The position numbers were made by a program, and so were the translations under genes. The notes below the pieces were generated by a model. The model was not told the DNA's origin. It was given only the letters and a program-made list of their open reading frames with translations, and ran no database searches. Positions 1 to 7,911 of a stretch of 17,990 nt of DNA are shown in pieces. The first letter of the stretch is position 1, and every line of letters begins with the position of its first letter. The DNA is from CALELF01 sp045617925. GTDB taxonomy: Bacteria > Synergistota > Synergistia > Synergistales > Synergistaceae. The DNA lies in contig JAZLJR010000040.1 of the NCBI GenBank assembly GCA_045617925.1, positions 1-17,990 on the forward strand, given 5' to 3'.

Positions 1-879
1 GACAGTGGTGGTTTTCAAGTCTTTTCCCTCGCTGCTTTGAACAAAATCACGGATGACGGAGTGGAATTCAAAAGCCACCTTGACGGCTCAAAGCACTTTA
101 TGACACCAGAGGACTCAATGGACATTCAACAAAAACTCGGAGCAGATATTGCCATGGCTTTTGACGAATGTGTTCCCCTGCCAACAACAGAGAAATATTC
201 TCGTGACGCAATGGAAAGGACTCTTCGCTGGGCTGACCGTTGCGCAGTTCACCACACAAGGGAAGACCAGGCTCTTTTTGGGATAGTGCAAGGAGCTTTG
301 TATAAAGATCAACGCATTGAGTGTGTAAACAGACTTGAAGAAATCTCATTGGCTCATAACGATAAATTCTTCGGCTATGGAATTGGCGGTCTTTCTGTTG
401 GTGAAAGTCACGCTGAAATGTATGAAATGCTCGGCGTGTTGCAACCTGTAATGCCACGCCACAAGCCACATTATCTTATGGGAGTGGGTTTTCCTACAAA
501 TTTGGTTGAGGGAGTTGCTCGTGGGGTTGATATGTTTGACTGCGTTTTGCCAACACGCAACGGTAGAAACGGACAGGTCCTCACGAGTTTTGGCAAGATG
601 AATGTAAAAAATCTAGCCCTAGCCCACGACTTTTCGCCGATTGATCCAGACTGTGACTGCTATGTTTGTCGCAATTTTACAAGAGCCTACATTCGCCACC
701 TCTACATTGCAGGTGAAATTTTGGCAGCACGACTTTGCACATGGCACAACGTACACTTCCTTGTGAACCTGATGAAAAAAGCAAGGCGTGCAATAATTGA
801 TGGAAACTTCCCCGAATTTAAGCACGAATTTTTGAGCAAATTTGCCGATGGAGCATACCTATGTCCAACCGCCAATTAG
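1..879 (+). CDS. tgt: Queuine tRNA-guanine transglycosylase, 5'-truncated by window edge
   Basis: Exchanges guanine at position 34 of GUN-anticodon tRNAs for the queuosine precursor preQ1. The reading frame is open from base 1 and starts in the family motif DSGGFQVFSL, whose Asp is the substrate-recognition and acid/base residue, so the N-terminal 80 to 90 residues lie outside the window; the TTG at 37 is not a real start. Visible further on are GIGGLSVGE (substrate pocket), MFDCVLPTRNGRNG with the nucleophilic Asp at bases 538-540, and the zinc site C-x-C-x2-C (codons at 652, 658 and 667) with a His at 745. The 292 visible residues fit the C-terminal three quarters of a protein of about 375 residues. 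Its last 19 bases overlap the next gene, so the two are probably translationally coupled. Confidence 0.97.
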   Translation, partial: DSGGFQVFSLAALNKITDDGVEFKSHLDGSKHFMTPEDSMDIQQKLGADIAMAFDECVPLPTTEKYSRDAMERTLRWADRCAVHHTREDQALFGIVQGALYKDQRIECVNRLEEISLAHNDKFFGYGIGGLSVGESHAEMYEMLGVLQPVMPRHKPHYLMGVGFPTNLVEGVARGVDMFDCVLPTRNGRNGQVLTSFGKMNVKNLALAHDFSPIDPDCDCYVCRNFTRAYIRHLYIAGEILAARLCTWHNVHFLVNLMKKARRAIIDGNFPEFKHEFLSKFADGAYLCPTAN

Positions 880-1862
880 TAAATAAGAGAGTCGATGAAC
901 TCATTGCAAGCCTTTCACCTGAATTGCAAGGCATAACAGACAAGGGAGCAAAGATAATTTCAGACGGTGGACTCGTCGCTTTTCCAACAGAGACGGTTTA
1001 TGGTTTGGGTGCAAATGCTCTGTCTGACTCTGCAGTGGCAGAAATTTACAAAACAAAAGGGCGTCCGTCTGATAACCCCTTGATTTTGCACGTAGCGTCT
1101 GTTGAAATGGCAGAAAGACTCGTGGAATGGAATGAGCGTGCTACTAAATTAGCTAACACTTTTTGGCCAGGAGCACTTTCACTTGTGCTTCCTGCCCGTG
1201 ACATTGTGCCAAGCATGACACGTGGAGGGCTCTCCACAGCAGCAGTCCGCATGCCAAACAATGCAATAGCGCTAGCTCTTATAAAAAAATCTTCCCTGCC
1301 TATTGCTGCCCCATCAGCAAATATTTCTGGCAGACCAAGTCCAACAGAAGCAAGCGTTGTAATTTCAGAAATCGGTGACAAAATTCCCCTCGTGATCGAC
1401 GGTGGGCAAACAATTTTTGGCGTTGAATCAACCGTAATAGACATAACAACGGAACGGGTAGTGTTGCTCCGTGCCGGTGGTGTTTCAAAAGAAGAAATTG
1501 AAGCAACCCTAGGCGAAAAAGTTTTCGCCCCACAAACAGAAAACGAAGTAAGGCGGTCTCCAGGCACACGCTATCGCCATTATGCACCGCTTGTGCCACT
1601 TTTTCTAGTTGAGCAAAATGAAAAAATTGCAGAAAGCAAAAAATGGTTTTGGATAGGAACAAAAAAAGCAAGATTTTCTTTAACAAAACCGCTTGCAGAA
1701 AAAATCTGTCTCGACTATAATGAATACGCACGAGAGCTTTTTAAGACTCTGCGAAAAGCAGAAAAAGTTGGTGCTGAGGTAATATACGCCGAAAAACCGT
1801 CAGAAACTGGCATAGGACTTGCCTTGAAAGACAGGCTAATCCGTGCAGCAAGTAAAGAATAG
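861..1862 (+). CDS. ywlC: L-threonylcarbamoyladenylate synthase, two-domain Sua5/YwlC type
   Basis: Makes threonylcarbamoyl-AMP from threonine, bicarbonate and ATP, the first step of the t6A37 modification of ANN-decoding tRNAs. The YrdC-like domain spans about residues 25-215: FPTETVYGLG (41-50), KGRPSDNPL (66-74), PSANISGRPSP (151-161) and VESTVID (188-194). It continues through the linker SPGTRYRHYAP (233-243) into a C-terminal Sua5 domain, so at 333 residues it is the long Sua5 form and not the short TsaC. The ATG at 861 lies inside the end of tgt and has GGAG at 850-853 with a 7-nt spacer. Both overlapping genes act on tRNA anticodon loops. About 30 residues precede the core domain, slightly more than usual. 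Confidence 0.95.
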   Translation: MSNRQLVNKRVDELIASLSPELQGITDKGAKIISDGGLVAFPTETVYGLGANALSDSAVAEIYKTKGRPSDNPLILHVASVEMAERLVEWNERATKLANTFWPGALSLVLPARDIVPSMTRGGLSTAAVRMPNNAIALALIKKSSLPIAAPSANISGRPSPTEASVVISEIGDKIPLVIDGGQTIFGVESTVIDITTERVVLLRAGGVSKEEIEATLGEKVFAPQTENEVRRSPGTRYRHYAPLVPLFLVEQNEKIAESKKWFWIGTKKARFSLTKPLAEKICLDYNEYARELFKTLRKAEKVGAEVIYAEKPSETGIGLALKDRLIRAASKE

Positions 1863-1887
1863 TGAATCTTTAAGGAGGATTTAGCAA

Positions 1888-2529
1888 ATGTTGACAACGT
1901 TAGGTGCATTGTTTCATGGGCTCATTGGTTTTATAGTAGAAACTGTTGGTTCTCTTGGTTACCTTGGAATTGTCGTTATGATGTTCCTTGAGTCATCGTT
2001 TTTCCCGTTTCCAAGCGAAGTTGTTATGCCACCGGCAGGTTACCTCGCAAGCCAAGGGGAAATGAGTCTTTTCCTGGTCATTTTCTTTGGGATTTGTGGA
2101 AGCATCTTGGGTGCAATTTTCAATTACTGGATTGCAGTAAAATGGGGCAGAGCATTTTTTGAAAAATATGGAAAATATTTCTTTGTGACAAAAGAATCTT
2201 TGGACAAGGCGGAGCAATTCTTTGCAAAACATGGTCACATAAGCACCTTTACAGGTCGTTTGCTCCCCGTTATTCGCCAATACATTTCGCTTCCTGCGGG
2301 GCTTGCAAGAATGAAAATGAGTTCGTTTTTGTTCTTTACAACGCTTGGTAGTGGAATTTGGGTCATTATTCTTGCACTGCTAGGTTACTTCCTGGGACAA
2401 AATACGGCGCTGATAAACCAAAATCTGCACAAAATTTCAATTGGGCTTATTATCTTCTGTACTGTGCTAATTGTTGGATATTTCTTCTACCAAAAATACA
2501 TGGGTAAAAAGAACAATAAAAAAGACTAG
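1888..2529 (+). CDS. dedA: DedA family membrane protein
   Basis: DedA (SNARE-associated/VTT) proteins are inner-membrane proteins; several members flip undecaprenyl phosphate or phospholipids, but the substrate of this one cannot be read from sequence. The protein has 213 residues. It shows the family motif ExxxxPxPxE (E35, PFPSE 40-44) in a re-entrant-like hydrophobic segment, the glycine-rich GSILGAIFNYWIA (71-83), and the conserved block FTGRLLPVIRQYISLPAG (121-138) with the functionally important arginines R124 and R130. Two further hydrophobic segments follow (about 148-170 and 183-200), then a basic tail. A full AAGGAGG (1872-1878) sits 9 nt before the ATG. It lies 25 nt after ywlC and is probably the last gene of the tgt-ywlC transcript. 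Confidence 0.92.
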   Translation: MLTTLGALFHGLIGFIVETVGSLGYLGIVVMMFLESSFFPFPSEVVMPPAGYLASQGEMSLFLVIFFGICGSILGAIFNYWIAVKWGRAFFEKYGKYFFVTKESLDKAEQFFAKHGHISTFTGRLLPVIRQYISLPAGLARMKMSSFLFFTTLGSGIWVIILALLGYFLGQNTALINQNLHKISIGLIIFCTVLIVGYFFYQKYMGKKNNKKD

Positions 2530-2550
2530 AAATTTGGTATTTATAATTAA

Positions 2551-2588
2551 AGAGGCTACTCAAATCTTGAGTAGCCTCTCTTCTTTTT
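2551..2588 (+). terminator. Intrinsic terminator after dedA
   Basis: A 13-bp perfect stem (2551-2563 with 2567-2579, loop ATC) is followed by a T-rich tract (2580-2588). It lies between convergent dedA and korC. The minus-strand side has only a mixed T/A tract, so it may work weakly for the kor operon too. Confidence 0.9.
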
Positions 2589-2604
2589 ACTATAATCCAA
2601 CAAC

Positions 2605-3180
2605 TTATTTCAAAGGCTGCTTTTTCAAAGCCTCATCCATAATTGCATAACCTTCGTCAAAGGCCTTTGCGTTAAGCTCTTCTGTCCCTTTTGGAACACG
2701 GGCTAAAATGGTTTGTTTTATCGCACTTGGTGCAAGGAGCTTTTTCTCTTCCAAAAATCTTGCTGCTGTGCCAAGTGCTACCATATTGACAACAATTTCT
2801 CTGCCAATTTTTTCGCGCGCCGTGCGAACTATTGGCAAATGATAAATCTGACCGTCAATTTTTGGAAGCTCTGTCACAAAAATATCATCCAAAATTACTG
2901 TAGCACCCTTTGCCGTGTCACCAATGTAGCTATCACAAGCCTTTTGTGTAAGAATTAGCTGGAAATTCGGACTCGTTGCCTTTGGGTAGTCTATCGGTGC
3001 TGTGTCGTAAATTACCTCAGATTTTGCCGCACCGCCACGCGCTTCAGGACCATAGGCTTGGCTCTGCACAGAGTTCAATGTGTCTGAATGAAGTGCTGCT
3101 GCTTCGCCCAAAATGACGGCTGCCAAAATAACACCCTGCCCACCAGAGCCAGCAACACGAATTTCAAATCTATTACTCAT
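2605..3180 (-). CDS. korC: 2-oxoacid:ferredoxin oxidoreductase, gamma subunit (KorC)
   Basis: Gamma subunit of a CoA-dependent 2-oxoacid:ferredoxin oxidoreductase, most likely 2-oxoglutarate to succinyl-CoA. The 191-residue protein has the gamma-domain signatures GSGGQGV (11-17), which helps bind coenzyme A in this family, and AYGPEARGG (42-50). It is the last gene of korD-korA-korB-korC. Its Shine-Dalgarno AGGAGG overlaps the stop of korB, and the genes are 11 nt apart. Separate A, B, C and D subunits are the pattern of 2-oxoglutarate enzymes and of branched-chain (Vor-like) relatives. Pyruvate enzymes are usually single fused chains or have a differently arranged delta subunit, so 2-oxoglutarate is the preferred but unproven substrate. 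Confidence 0.93.
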   Translation of the reverse strand: MSNRFEIRVAGSGGQGVILAAVILGEAAALHSDTLNSVQSQAYGPEARGGAAKSEVIYDTAPIDYPKATSPNFQLILTQKACDSYIGDTAKGATVILDDIFVTELPKIDGQIYHLPIVRTAREKIGREIVVNMVALGTAARFLEEKKLLAPSAIKQTILARVPKGTEELNAKAFDEGYAIMDEALKKQPLK

Positions 3181-3191
3181 AACGAAACCTC

Positions 3192-4019
3192 CTATGCTTT
3201 CTTTGCACGAGCGATAACATCATTGTAACGATTACTGTATTCACGTGCATCCTCAATGTTGACAAATTCACCAGTGATGATTTTGTCTTTCAATTCTTCT
3301 TGTGTTAATTTTTCTGCCTGAGCAATGCTCACAGTGTGATTCTTCAACCACTCCAAATTATCCTGTGGCCTGCTACGTTTGTTTTTTCTTCCAAATTGTG
3401 TATGGCAGAAAGAAACTATTTCAACAAGAGCAAATCCTTTTTTCTGATGCTCAATGCCCTTCTTTATGAACATTGTACATTGTGCGGGATTTGCAACTGT
3501 GGCACGAGCGACATACGTTGCACCAGCTCCAGCTGCCAATTTGCAAACGTCAAATGTCGGGTCAATGCTTCCATAGGGAGCTGTTGCTGCCATTGCTCCT
3601 TCAGGTGTTGTTGGAGAAGCCTGTCCACCCGTCATTCCATAAATATTGTTATTCATTAGAACTGCAGTAACACCGATATTTCTTCTGCATGCGTGGATAA
3701 AGTGGTTGCCACCGATTGCGGTCCCGTCACCGTCACCCATAACATTCACAATTGTAAGATCTGGATTTGCCATACGGATACCCGTAGCAAAGGCAAGGGA
3801 TCTGCCGTGTGCAGTATGTAGCGTGCAGGCGTCTATATAGCCTGGCAAACGGGAGGAACAACCGATACCGGAAGAAATGCAAATCTTTTCTTTTGGAATT
3901 TGCAAATCCGCCAAGGCACGGAGAATTGAGTGCATAATGATACCGTGACCACAACCTGGACACCAGATGTGTGGCATAAATTGTTCTCTGATAAGATTAT
4001 TTACATCTGCTCTTGGCAT
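3192..4019 (-). CDS. korB: 2-oxoacid:ferredoxin oxidoreductase, beta subunit (KorB, TPP-binding)
   Basis: Thiamine-diphosphate-binding subunit. Motifs: WCPGCGHG (19-26), with Cys20 and Cys23 as candidate iron-sulfur ligands; the TPP/Mg motif from GDGDG (95-99) to NNNIYGMTGGQ (123-133); and IGGNHFIHACRRN between them. I place the start at the ATG at 4019 (MPRADVNN, 275 residues). It has AAGGAGG with a 9-nt spacer and lies 1 nt after the korA stop, and the protein then begins at the usual point for KorB. An upstream in-frame ATG at 4076 would add 19 residues, overlap korA by 56 bases and has no reason to be used. The catalytic core is formed with KorA, electrons go to KorD, and CoA binding involves KorC. 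Confidence 0.94.
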   Translation of the reverse strand: MPRADVNNLIREQFMPHIWCPGCGHGIIMHSILRALADLQIPKEKICISSGIGCSSRLPGYIDACTLHTAHGRSLAFATGIRMANPDLTIVNVMGDGDGTAIGGNHFIHACRRNIGVTAVLMNNNIYGMTGGQASPTTPEGAMAATAPYGSIDPTFDVCKLAAGAGATYVARATVANPAQCTMFIKKGIEHQKKGFALVEIVSFCHTQFGRKNKRSRPQDNLEWLKNHTVSIAQAEKLTQEELKDKIITGEFVNIEDAREYSNRYNDVIARAKKA

Positions 4020-4020
4020 C

Positions 4021-5151
4021 TTAGCACACCTCCTTGATGTAAGACATAATCTGACTTGGCTTGTATAATTCGCCATTTATCAGGCTATGACCGATAACCT
4101 CTGTGTATTTGCCAGCAATACGCTCAACTTCGTGAACCATCTGACCTGCATTGAGTTCTGGCACAATGATTGTCTTGACACGTTTTGCAAGAGCCAAGAC
4201 TTCTTCTTCTGGGAATGGCCAAACTGTAACTGGACGGAAGTGCCCGACCTTTACTCCCTCATTTCTGAGTTCAATGACAGCACGAAGTGCAGAACGAGAA
4301 ACAGAACCGAAAGACAAAACGGCAATTTTTGCATCGTCCATGTAGTCTTCCTTATATTCAATCACTTCAGATTTGTATTTTTCAACCTTGTCAATAAGTC
4401 TATTTGCCTTGAGGTCTATCCACTTTGCGTCATTTGTTGGGAAGCCCCATTCATTTGACGTAAGACCTGTGACATGCCATCTGTATCCATCGCCAAAACC
4501 TGGCATTGGTGGCACACCGTCTTTATCAGGCTTGTATGGCACAAATTCATCTGGGGAAACTTTTGGCTTTTTGCGGTTTACGATTTTATATGTGCTTTCC
4601 TCAGGAATTGTGATTTTTTCCCTCATGTGACCGATAACCTCGTCTGCCAAGATAAGGACAGGCTGACGAAATCTTTCCGCAGCGTTAAAGGCTTTTATTG
4701 TTAGCTCGTAGCACTCTGGAATGCTTGACGGTGCGTATGCAATCGTCGCATGGTCACCATGTGTGCCATATTTTGCTTGCATAAGGTCTGCTTGAGAAAC
4801 CTTTGTTGGAAGCCCTGTTGAAGGACCACCCCTCATAACATTACAGACAACAAGCGGAATTTCTGCAATATAGCCATAGCCTAAAAGCTCCTGTTTTAAT
4901 GAAATACCAGGGCCAGAACTTGCAGTCATTGATTTCTTGCCGGCAATGGAAGCACCAAGAGCCGCGGCAATTCCCGCAATTTCGTCTTCCATCTGCATAA
5001 ACTTGCCACCGAGTTTTGGAAGCTCCTCCGCCATTGTTTCCATAATTTCTGTTGATGGTGTTATTGGGTAACCGCCAAAAAATCTGCAACCAGCAGCAAT
5101 AGCACCCATGGCAAGAGCTTTGTTCCCCTGCCAAAATTCATTGCGTGCCAT
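4021..5151 (-). CDS. korA: 2-oxoacid:ferredoxin oxidoreductase, alpha subunit (KorA)
   Basis: Alpha subunit carrying the pyrimidine-binding part of the TPP site and the transketolase C-terminal-like domain. Visible motifs (numbered from ATG 5151): GGYPITPSTEI (26-36), MEDEIAGIAAALGAS (54-68, with the conserved Glu) and SSGPGISL (78-85). The C-terminal part holds the domain ending in GHSLINGELYKPSQI. I prefer the ATG at 5151 (376 residues): AAGGAG lies 10 nt before it, and it follows the korD stop by 1 nt. The in-frame GTG at 5160 would leave only 1 nt after the Shine-Dalgarno. The intact TPP-site residues argue for an active enzyme. Substrate choice, 2-oxoglutarate or a branched-chain 2-oxoacid, is inferred from subunit layout and from gdhA in the same window. 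Confidence 0.94.
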   Translation of the reverse strand: MARNEFWQGNKALAMGAIAAGCRFFGGYPITPSTEIMETMAEELPKLGGKFMQMEDEIAGIAAALGASIAGKKSMTASSGPGISLKQELLGYGYIAEIPLVVCNVMRGGPSTGLPTKVSQADLMQAKYGTHGDHATIAYAPSSIPECYELTIKAFNAAERFRQPVLILADEVIGHMREKITIPEESTYKIVNRKKPKVSPDEFVPYKPDKDGVPPMPGFGDGYRWHVTGLTSNEWGFPTNDAKWIDLKANRLIDKVEKYKSEVIEYKEDYMDDAKIAVLSFGSVSRSALRAVIELRNEGVKVGHFRPVTVWPFPEEEVLALAKRVKTIIVPELNAGQMVHEVERIAGKYTEVIGHSLINGELYKPSQIMSYIKEVC

Positions 5152-5152
5152 A

Positions 5153-5353
5153 TTACTCACGCTCCTTTACTGTGATAGCGAGGTCTGGGCAAATGTTCTC
5201 ACACTGACGGCAACCAATACAATCATCCTGCTTAGTTGCAACAGCCTTGACCGTTTCGCTCATTTCAATAACCTGTTTCGGGCAAACAGCAACGCAAAGA
5301 CCACAGCCCTTGCACCACTTTTCTTTGACTTCTATGGAAAATTTCTTTGCCAT
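5153..5353 (-). CDS. korD: 2-oxoacid:ferredoxin oxidoreductase, delta subunit (KorD), 2x[4Fe-4S] ferredoxin-like
   Basis: Small electron-transfer subunit with two [4Fe-4S] motifs. From the ATG at 5353 the cysteines are C14-x2-C17-x2-C20-x3-C24-P and C45-x2-C48-x2-C51-x3-C55-P, the classical bacterial ferredoxin pattern. The 66-residue form starting MAKKF has GAAGG with a 7-nt spacer. An upstream in-frame TTG at 5389 would add 12 residues but lies close to the predicted transcription start and has no comparable ribosome-binding site. It is the first gene of the kor operon, and the D-A-B-C order is common. It carries electrons from the TPP centre to soluble ferredoxin, which NfnAB (11115-13355) could then use. 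Confidence 0.92.
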   Translation of the reverse strand: MAKKFSIEVKEKWCKGCGLCVAVCPKQVIEMSETVKAVATKQDDCIGCRQCENICPDLAITVKERE

Positions 5354-5405
5354 ATAAACGCCTTCTTTCTCGTATAAATTGCAAATCAACTTACTAACTA
5401 TGTGT

Positions 5406-5434
5406 ATGATACCAAATTTTTTATGAAGTTTGAA
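5406..5434 (-). promoter_or_regulatory. Probable kor operon promoter
   Basis: Read on the minus strand: TTCAAA (5434-5429), 17 nt, then TATCAT (5411-5406) preceded by TGG, an extended -10. The predicted start is near 5399, leaving a leader of about 45 nt before korD. The -35 is weak, and the extended -10 carries most of the evidence. Confidence 0.55.
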
Positions 5435-5492
5435 GAGCTTTTATAAAAAATAGTTGAATTTATAATCAAACTTGTAATTCATAATTTCTTTC

Positions 5493-5521
5493 TTGACACT
5501 CGTGATAGAAATGATTACAAT
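5493..5521 (+). promoter_or_regulatory. pgi promoter
   Basis: TTGACA (5493-5498), a 17-nt spacer and TACAAT (5516-5521), close to the sigma-70 consensus. The transcription start is expected near 5528, giving a leader of about 50 nt. It faces away from the kor promoter, and the two -35 elements are 58 nt apart. Confidence 0.8.
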
Positions 5522-5579
5522 AATTCCGCCCGAAAGGCTTTTTACGTATCATAAAAAATAAAATAAGGAGTCAACACAG

Positions 5580-7163
5580 ATGGTAGCATGGAACAATTTT
5601 GACACATTGAAGTCCTATAAGAAGCTTGCTTCCCTCGTAAAGAGTGTGAACTTGAAAGAGGCAATGAGCGGTGAAAGCGGTGCAGACCGTGTAAAAAAAT
5701 ATTCCGTTCCGATGGCAGGCGGACTATCATACAACTTCGCTGCAAAGCAGGTTAATGATGATGTCCTTGTAGCTTTGGCAGAATTGGCAAATGAAACACA
5801 ATTAACAGAAAAATATGAAGAACTCTACAATGGAGCTGTAATAAACACAGGTGAAAAAAGGCTTGTCCTTCACCAGTTAAGCCGTGGTCAACTTGGCAAG
5901 GACGTTATTGCAGACGGCGTTAACAAGCGTGAATTTTATGTAGCACAGCAGGTGCGCGCAGCAGAATTTGCAAACCGTGTTCACAATGGTGAAGTTACAA
6001 ACGCGAACGGCGAAAAATTTACAACCGTTGTGCAAATCGGTATCGGCGGAAGTGACCTTGGCCCACGTGCCATGTATATTGCACTAGAAAGCTGGGCAAA
6101 AGCAACTGGCAATTTGAAGATGACGGCAAAATTCATCAGCAACGTTGACCCAGATGATGCTGCTGCAGTCCTTGATTCAATTGACGTAGCACATTCACTT
6201 TTTGTCCTTGTTTCAAAATCTGGCACAACACTTGAAACCCTCACAAATGAATCTTTTGTTAAGGACGCCCTCACCAAACAAGGGCTTGACCCAGCAAAAC
6301 ACATGGTGGCTGTGACGAGTGAAACTTCCCCACTTGCAAAAAACAGCGGTTATTTGGCTGCATTCTTTATGGATGATTACATTGGCGGTCGTTACTCCTC
6401 CACATCTGCTGTTGGTGGCGTTGTCCTCTCCCTTGCCTTTGGTCCCGAGGTCTTTGCACGTTTCTTGAACGGTGCAGCAGCACAAGACGAAACAGCAAGA
6501 AACAAAGACATTATGAAAAACCCATCTATGCTCGACGCCCTTATCGGCGTATATGAAAGAAACTTTCTTGGTTATACGGCAACTGCTGTTTTGCCATATT
6601 CACAGGCCTTGAGCCGTTTTCCTGCCCACCTTCAGCAGGCTGACATGGAGTCAAACGGAAAGAGCGTAAACCGCTTTGGCGAACCAGTCAATTATGTAAC
6701 TGGTCCAGTCATCTTTGGTGAACCTGGCACAAACGGTCAGCACTCCTTCTACCAGTTATTGCATCAAGGGACAAACATAATTCCGCTCCAGTTTGTTGGT
6801 TTCAAAAAGAGTCAATTCGGAAAGGATGTCCTCATAGAAGGCAGCACAAGCCAAGCAAAACTCTGCGCAAATGTTGTGGCACAGATTATGGCTTTTGCCT
6901 GTGGCAAGGAAGACGAAAACAAAAATAAATTCTTTGCAGGCGGTCGTCCATCAAGCATCATCATCGGTGAACAGTTAACACCAGAAGCACTCGGTGCTCT
7001 CCTCGCTCACTTTGAAAATAAAATTATGTTCCAAGGCTTTATCTGGAATCTTAACAGCTTTGACCAAGAGGGCGTTCAGCTCGGCAAAGTTTTGGCAAAG
7101 AAGGTTTTGGCACATAACACAGACGGCGCTTTAAAAGCCTACGCAGAACTCTTGAGCATTTAG
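5580..7163 (+). CDS. pgi: Glucose-6-phosphate isomerase
   Basis: Interconverts glucose-6-phosphate and fructose-6-phosphate in the cytosol. The 527-residue protein has the sugar-phosphate-binding loop VSKSGTTLET, family signature 1 (YIGGRYSSTSAVGG), the catalytic Glu region QADMESNGKS, the His region TNGQHSFYQLLHQG and signature 2 (FIWNLNSFDQEGVQLGK, with the Schiff-base/catalytic Lys last). It is longer than the roughly 450-residue Firmicutes type and slightly shorter than the E. coli type (549). AAGGAG (5565-5570) lies 9 nt before the ATG. It stands alone, between its own promoter and its own terminator. In an amino-acid fermenter it would serve both glycolysis and sugar synthesis. Confidence 0.97.
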   Translation: MVAWNNFDTLKSYKKLASLVKSVNLKEAMSGESGADRVKKYSVPMAGGLSYNFAAKQVNDDVLVALAELANETQLTEKYEELYNGAVINTGEKRLVLHQLSRGQLGKDVIADGVNKREFYVAQQVRAAEFANRVHNGEVTNANGEKFTTVVQIGIGGSDLGPRAMYIALESWAKATGNLKMTAKFISNVDPDDAAAVLDSIDVAHSLFVLVSKSGTTLETLTNESFVKDALTKQGLDPAKHMVAVTSETSPLAKNSGYLAAFFMDDYIGGRYSSTSAVGGVVLSLAFGPEVFARFLNGAAAQDETARNKDIMKNPSMLDALIGVYERNFLGYTATAVLPYSQALSRFPAHLQQADMESNGKSVNRFGEPVNYVTGPVIFGEPGTNGQHSFYQLLHQGTNIIPLQFVGFKKSQFGKDVLIEGSTSQAKLCANVVAQIMAFACGKEDENKNKFFAGGRPSSIIIGEQLTPEALGALLAHFENKIMFQGFIWNLNSFDQEGVQLGKVLAKKVLAHNTDGALKAYAELLSI

Positions 7164-7180
7164 TTTTAACTCTACACAAA

Positions 7181-7215
7181 AGCACGGTATTGCAAATGCA
7201 ATACCGTGCTTTTTT
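7181..7215 (+). terminator. Intrinsic terminator after pgi, possibly bidirectional
   Basis: A 14-bp perfect inverted repeat (7181-7194 with 7197-7210; the innermost pairs must open to make a loop) is followed by a run of T to 7215. On the minus strand the stem is followed by TTTTG, so it may also end the converging membrane-protein gene. Confidence 0.9.
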
Positions 7216-7238
7216 ATGCTTAATTTTTTACGAACAAT

Positions 7239-7811
7239 CTAGTCGTTTTCTACGCCAAAGAATTTGTAGAGGTCAATAGAGGCCAGATAGGCAGTTATAA
7301 GGCCCAAAATTCCATAAACGATAACGATACCGAGCAATTTCAAAGAAGTAAAGGACCAACCTATCATGGTCTGTGAAAACGCCATAGCCATACCAAAGAA
7401 GATTGCTGTCGTATTATTCAAATACGTTTTTGGGAAGTTGCTAAACCATACTGCAAGGCCAGACACTGCGCCACCGGCGATCACGCTAGCAAGCTTGACG
7501 CCAAAAACGGTAACAGGAAAATATGGATAAAGAAAGTTGCCAGCAATAACCATAAAATATGCTGCAAAGAAACCTACAATAATATCAATAACTGCACGAA
7601 TTCTGTCCTGAGTGAAAGAAAAATAAGTCCAGCTAACGAATGCCATCCAAGTGTAATTTGCATTGAATGGTTTGTCTGTGCCAGGAAAATTAAGGCGTGG
7701 GCCGTCAGGCACATTTGGACAAATGATGTCATTTGCAAAGAGCAAAAAACAAGCAAGTAGCCCATTCCAAACAGGAATAGCAATATATTTAATCCAATTT
7801 CTTTTTGTCAT
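7239..7811 (-). CDS. Predicted multi-pass membrane protein, possibly DUF1097-like
   Basis: A 190-residue hydrophobic protein with five to six likely transmembrane segments: about residues 8-28, 55-68, 72-96, 102-123, 134-150 and 156-182. Between the first two lies a polar loop with PNVPDGPRLNFPGTDKPF. The aromatic block TWMAFVSWTYFSF followed by a glycine/alanine-rich segment recalls DUF1097 inner-membrane proteins, but I cannot confirm membership by eye and no catalytic motif is visible. The ATG at 7811 is preceded by AGAGG with a spacer of about 10 nt, and its own promoter lies just upstream, so it is transcribed separately from the peptidase gene before it. Its function is unknown. Confidence 0.8.
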   Translation of the reverse strand: MTKRNWIKYIAIPVWNGLLACFLLFANDIICPNVPDGPRLNFPGTDKPFNANYTWMAFVSWTYFSFTQDRIRAVIDIIVGFFAAYFMVIAGNFLYPYFPVTVFGVKLASVIAGGAVSGLAVWFSNFPKTYLNNTTAIFFGMAMAFSQTMIGWSFTSLKLLGIVIVYGILGLITAYLASIDLYKFFGVEND

Positions 7812-7850
7812 TACCTATGCACCTCTTCAAATTTGTTATTTAATGCCGAA

Positions 7851-7879
7851 ATTTTAAAGAATTTTTCTGTCATTGTCAA
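7851..7879 (-). promoter_or_regulatory. Promoter of the membrane-protein gene
   Basis: On the minus strand TTGACA (7879-7874), 17 nt, TAAAAT (7856-7851), a near-consensus sigma-70 promoter. The transcript should begin near 7844 with a leader of about 33 nt. It sits in the 100-nt gap after the peptidase stop codon. Confidence 0.75.
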
Positions 7880-7911
7880 GGCTAAATGTATTTTGTTTAC
7901 ATACATAAACA

